A DNA stretch of 64,000 nt, taken from assembly GCA_030428385.1 (NCBI GenBank), contig JAUIDY010000002.1:1-64000 (forward strand). The letters run 5' to 3'. Under the pieces are notes generated by a model that had not been told where the DNA came from, searched no databases, and saw only the letters and a program-made list of their open reading frames with translations. The translations under genes were made by a program, and so were the position numbers. Of the stretch, positions 61,218 to 64,000 are shown in pieces. This DNA is from Rhodothermia bacterium (GTDB lineage Bacteria > Bacteroidota > Rhodothermia > Rhodothermales > JAAAOL01). Position 1 is the first letter of the stretch, and each line of letters begins with the position of its first letter.

Positions 61218-62891
61218 ATGCTATTCTTTGTTGGTGCATTGATACGGCTTGTGGTCGACAGGTGGTGCCTGATGGTGGTGTTGCTTCTCATGGGAAATGG
61301 TCCCCAGGAGGCAAGGGCGCAATCGCTTCATTACCGAGGGGTGGTCTGGAATCCGCCCGCCAGTACGGCGCAGGCCCAGGCAGACTTGCGCCAGATGCAC
61401 GCGATGGGCATCAACGCGGTGCGCACGCCGTTGCTTCGCGACAAAAACCTGTGGTTGCTCGCCGACTCGCTGGGCCTGCACCTGTTTCAGGAACTGCCCC
61501 TCGACGCGCTTTCTGCCGAGGCGCTGAACGACACCCTCGCCTATGCCACGCGGGTGCTCGAACTGCTCCTGACTGAAGCCCGCGACCATCCGTCCGTGCG
61601 GCACTTTGGCCTGGCCCGCAACAGCGATACCAGCGAGGCGGTCGCCTGCGCTTTCTTTGAGCAACTCACGCAGCGGGTGCATGCCCGTGGGCCTTCCGGC
61701 AGCCAGACCTATTACCTGACGCCGTTTACCACCGCCGACCAGTGCCGCGATGCCGTGGATTTGGTACTGCTGGATGTGCGCGACGACGCCAATCCGCTGG
61801 CGGCCCTTGCCGATGGGACGGGGCGAATAGGGGTTGGGGCGCTTGGCCTGTGGGTGTATGCCACGGGTGAAGGGGTGCAGCGTCCCCACACCCCGGAAGC
61901 CCAGGCGCGGTATCTGGAAACCCATTTGGGGCAGATGGCTTCCGTGCCACAAAGCGCGGTGTTTGTGCACCGCTGGCGTGACCTCGAAACGCGGACGCCC
62001 GACTTGCGCGGTGATGTGATGGCACCTTATGTCCGGCGCTACGGGATATTTGCGGCCAACGGGGTGGCGCGTCCCGCCGCTGCCGTAGTGGAAGGTATGT
62101 ACACTGGCACGCAGACAACCTTTGCCTTGCCCGCTGGTCGGCCCCCCGTGCCCGGTGCTGCCTGGTCGGTGGTGATGGGCTGGGGCGTATGTATTCTGCT
62201 CGCCATCTGTTATGCCTTGTCACCCCGCCTACGGTTTATGGCTCCTCGCTTTTTTGTGGCACCGGGGTTTTACCGCGAGTCCATCCGCGAGGGCCGTGAT
62301 ATCATTCTGTGGACCAGCGTGATGATGCTGGTGTTGTTAGCGTTAAGCGTGGGGGTATGGGGAACGTTGCTGCTGGAGGTGTTGCGCAGCACGGAGGCGT
62401 TTCATGTCCTGTTTCAGCAACTCCCATTCAGCCTGCAAGTGACGGGCGCTACCTTGCTGGCCCAACCGTGGTTGTTGGTGTTGCTTCTGGGCTGTATCTA
62501 TGCCCTCGGCGTGGCCGTCTGGGCCACCTTGCTGGCGGTCGTGGCCCGAAACCGCAACCCGCTGGTGCCGGGGCAGGCACTCATGCTCGTCCTGTGGCCC
62601 ACCTGGCCCATGTTGTTGCTGATGGTCGCGGCCATGGTGATTCGGCTTAAACCACCCGAGGTGGCGGTGACCTGGACCCTGGTGTTGCTGGTGGCCGGTC
62701 TGTTAACCACCGTATATGCCCACATACGCGCCTTGATAGATTACCGGGGCGTGACGCGGGTTTCCGGCGGCATCACGCTGGCGCTTGTTTTTGCCAGCCC
62801 CATCACCGCCATGCTGATTATCGGAGGTTTTGCCCTGCTCGAAGTACGCACGTTGATGCCGCTGGTCTGGCACTTGCTCACCCGCCTTTGA
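61218..62891 (+). CDS. glycosidase-like domain fused to a multi-helix membrane domain
   Basis: A 557-aa exported protein. The N-terminal about 290 residues resemble a GH2-type TIM barrel (YRGVVWNPPASTAQAQ, MGINAVRTPLLRD, LGLHLFQELPLD, HPSVRHFGLARNSDT, TPEAQARYLETHLG). In GH2 enzymes the HPS segment ends in a catalytic Asn-Glu; here the place reads NSD, so normal catalysis is doubtful. The C-terminal part has about six membrane helices (for example VVMGWGVCILLAICYALS, LLLEVLRSTEAF...). I do not know another example of this fusion. Confidence 0.65.
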   Translation: MLFFVGALIRLVVDRWCLMVVLLLMGNGPQEARAQSLHYRGVVWNPPASTAQAQADLRQMHAMGINAVRTPLLRDKNLWLLADSLGLHLFQELPLDALSAEALNDTLAYATRVLELLLTEARDHPSVRHFGLARNSDTSEAVACAFFEQLTQRVHARGPSGSQTYYLTPFTTADQCRDAVDLVLLDVRDDANPLAALADGTGRIGVGALGLWVYATGEGVQRPHTPEAQARYLETHLGQMASVPQSAVFVHRWRDLETRTPDLRGDVMAPYVRRYGIFAANGVARPAAAVVEGMYTGTQTTFALPAGRPPVPGAAWSVVMGWGVCILLAICYALSPRLRFMAPRFFVAPGFYRESIREGRDIILWTSVMMLVLLALSVGVWGTLLLEVLRSTEAFHVLFQQLPFSLQVTGATLLAQPWLLVLLLGCIYALGVAVWATLLAVVARNRNPLVPGQALMLVLWPTWPMLLLMVAAMVIRLKPPEVAVTWTLVLLVAGLLTTVYAHIRALIDYRGVTRVSGGITLALVFASPITAMLIIGGFALLEVRTLMPLVWHLLTRL

Positions 62892-62897
62892 TCAGGA

Positions 62898-63120
62898 CTT
62901 ATACGGATTGCGATCGTTGATGTCTGGATACTTGCCTGCGAGAAAAGTCCTCTCTCCCCTGGCGGGAGAGAGACAGAGTGAGGGGGAAATACGCCAACGC
63001 CAACGCAAGCGCTCGGCTCGGTATAACGAATCACCCTCACCCTGGCCCTCTCCCATCAAGGGAGAGGGAACGCGGAAAGAAGCGGCTGTGCTATCCTGAC
63101 ATCACCAAACGGAATTGGTA
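62898..63120 (-). repeat. MITE-like dispersed repeat, copy 2 (palindromic)
   Basis: The right end on the minus strand (ATACCAATTCCGTTTGGTG, TGATGTCAGGATAG, GCCGCTTC) and the left end on the plus strand (TTATACGGATTGCGATCG, TTGATGTCTGGATA) are inverted relatives. The interior contains GCGTTCCCTCTCCCTTGATG and GTTGGCGTATTTCCCCCTC, shared with the copy at 34455. The right end lies directly next to the stop codon of the glycogen synthase gene. Confidence 0.78.
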
Positions 63121-64000
63121 TTAGTTCTCCAGTAAGGACGCATAGAAGTCCAGGGTTTGCTGGGCAATGGCTTGCCAACTGAAGTGCTCCTCCACCCGCT
63201 TCCGACCGGCCTTGCCCATGGCTGTCCGGCGCGCTTCATCCCGCATAAGGGCGTTGATCGCCGTGGCGAGGTCCTGCGAAAAGGCGTCGGGATTTTCTGG
63301 GTCAAAGTTCTCGGCGCTTTTGGCCTTGAGCGGAACGAGGAGCCCGGTTTCGTTGGGAACGACCACGCTCGGAATGCCACCCACTGCCGAAGCGACCACG
63401 GCGGTTTCACACGCCATCGCTTCCAGATTGATGATGCCAAAGGGTTCGTACACGGAGGGGCAAGCAAAAACGGCCGCCTGGCTATACAGGGTGATGGCGT
63501 CTTGGCGGGGCAACATTTGCCGGATCCAGACGAGGTCGTGGGAGGTGGTGGCTTGGGCCTGTTGCACCGCCTGTGTCATCTCGCGCTCGATTTCCGGCGT
63601 GTCGGGTGCACCGGCCGCAAGCACAATCTGCATCCCATCATCAAGGTATTGCAGGGCGTTGACGAGGTGGATGATGCCTTTCTGGCGCGTGATGCGACCC
63701 ACGAACAACACATACGGCTTCGCCGGGTTGATGCCGTGTGCCTTCAGGACGGCGTCGTTCGGGGTAGGGGCGTACTGTGCCGGGTCGATGCCGTTGGGGA
63801 TGACACGAATGCGCTCGGAGGCCACGCCATATAACGCCTGCACGTCCGCTTTCATCGATTCGGAGACGGCGACGACGCCATCCGCATTCTGGTAGGCGGT
63901 TTTTTCAATCCACGAACTGCCATGATAGGCACTGCCCAACTGCTCCACTTTCCACGGACGGTGCGGCTCCAGCGAGTGGGTGGTGAGGACCAGCTTCGCG
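63121..64000 (-). CDS. glgA: GT4-family glycogen synthase, 5' end cut by window edge
   Basis: The visible about 293 codons carry the actinobacterial-type glycogen synthase signatures: THSLEPHRPWKVEQLGSAYH, AVSESMKADV, VIPNGIDPAQY, YVLFVGRITRQKG and the catalytic CPSVYEPFGIINLEAMAC (E-x7-E). This type uses ADP- or UDP-glucose to make glycogen or a maltose-1-phosphate-like product. It is not the short GlgA of enteric bacteria. An internal GTG is only the start of the readable frame; the real start lies beyond the right edge. Confidence 0.88.
   Translation of the reverse strand, partial: AKLVLTTHSLEPHRPWKVEQLGSAYHGSSWIEKTAYQNADGVVAVSESMKADVQALYGVASERIRVIPNGIDPAQYAPTPNDAVLKAHGINPAKPYVLFVGRITRQKGIIHLVNALQYLDDGMQIVLAAGAPDTPEIEREMTQAVQQAQATTSHDLVWIRQMLPRQDAITLYSQAAVFACPSVYEPFGIINLEAMACETAVVASAVGGIPSVVVPNETGLLVPLKAKSAENFDPENPDAFSQDLATAINALMRDEARRTAMGKAGRKRVEEHFSWQAIAQQTLDFYASLLEN

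Overview
The window looks like a chromosome segment of a Gram-negative bacterium on the Bacteroidota side of the tree, most likely a Rhodothermota/Rhodothermales-type organism. Supporting signs are: high-GC coding sequence; a division and cell-wall (dcw) cluster in the Bacteroidota order mraZ-rsmH-ftsL-ftsI-murE-mraY-murD-ftsW-murG-murC-ftsQ-ftsA-ftsZ without murF; a mraZ promoter of the Bacteroidota form (TTTG, 19 bp, TAnnTTGG); a TonB receptor with an N-terminal carboxypeptidase-regulatory-like domain; a hybrid two-component regulator with a propeller sensor; a secreted M23 peptidase with a type-IX-secretion-like C-terminal domain; and an ECF sigma factor paired with a DUF6768-type protein. 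This placement is inference from gene content only. I saw no rRNA, tRNA, CRISPR array, complete prophage or transposase.

Layout. 1-5113: azurin-like lipoprotein (cut by the left edge), bifunctional RelA/SpoT, an HU/IHF protein, RuvX and peptide deformylase. 5237-9888: a His/Cys-rich secreted protein, a TonB receptor and a lipoprotein that look like one metal-uptake unit, then a DUF2135-like lipoprotein. 10082-18671: Ser/Thr kinase with TPR repeats, orphan ABC ATPase, HhH protein resembling the N-terminus of PolX, Gfo/Idh/MocA oxidoreductase, sirtuin, phage-like RecA-fold ATPase, a 53-residue membrane peptide and MscL. 18739-34201: accessory metabolism and signalling (PQQ dehydrogenase with cytochrome c, Tat-exported isomerase-like protein, SerA-like dehydrogenase, acyltransferase, serine hydrolase, class III cyclase, GH16 glucanase, LapG-like protease, small conserved proteins). 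34670-40133: large hybrid sensor, two small conserved genes and a LexA-like repressor whose peptidase residues look lost. 40357-56756: the dcw cluster. 56762-56993: a highly structured putative RNA just after ftsZ. 57047-64000: sigma factor/DUF6768 pair, cupin, M23 peptidase, outer-membrane barrel, GH-like membrane fusion and a glycogen synthase cut by the right edge.

How the genes work together. The dcw cluster makes lipid II and the divisome. Its first gene, mraZ, appears to control the cluster through TGGKG boxes at exact 10-bp spacing over its own promoter, followed by a long leader hairpin. The cluster closes with ftsZ, which has an unusually strong Shine-Dalgarno sequence, and then the structured RNA, which carries an 11-nt match to the 16S anti-Shine-Dalgarno tail.

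Intergenic DNA is rich in dispersed palindromic repeats of several families: hairpin cassettes flanked by GTCATT/AATGAC inside the dcw cluster; an 18-bp palindrome in two loci; a MITE-like element in two loci; a GTCATCGCGAGGAGC family; and purine-rich/pyrimidine-rich arm pairs in three loci. No repeat family was checked against a database.
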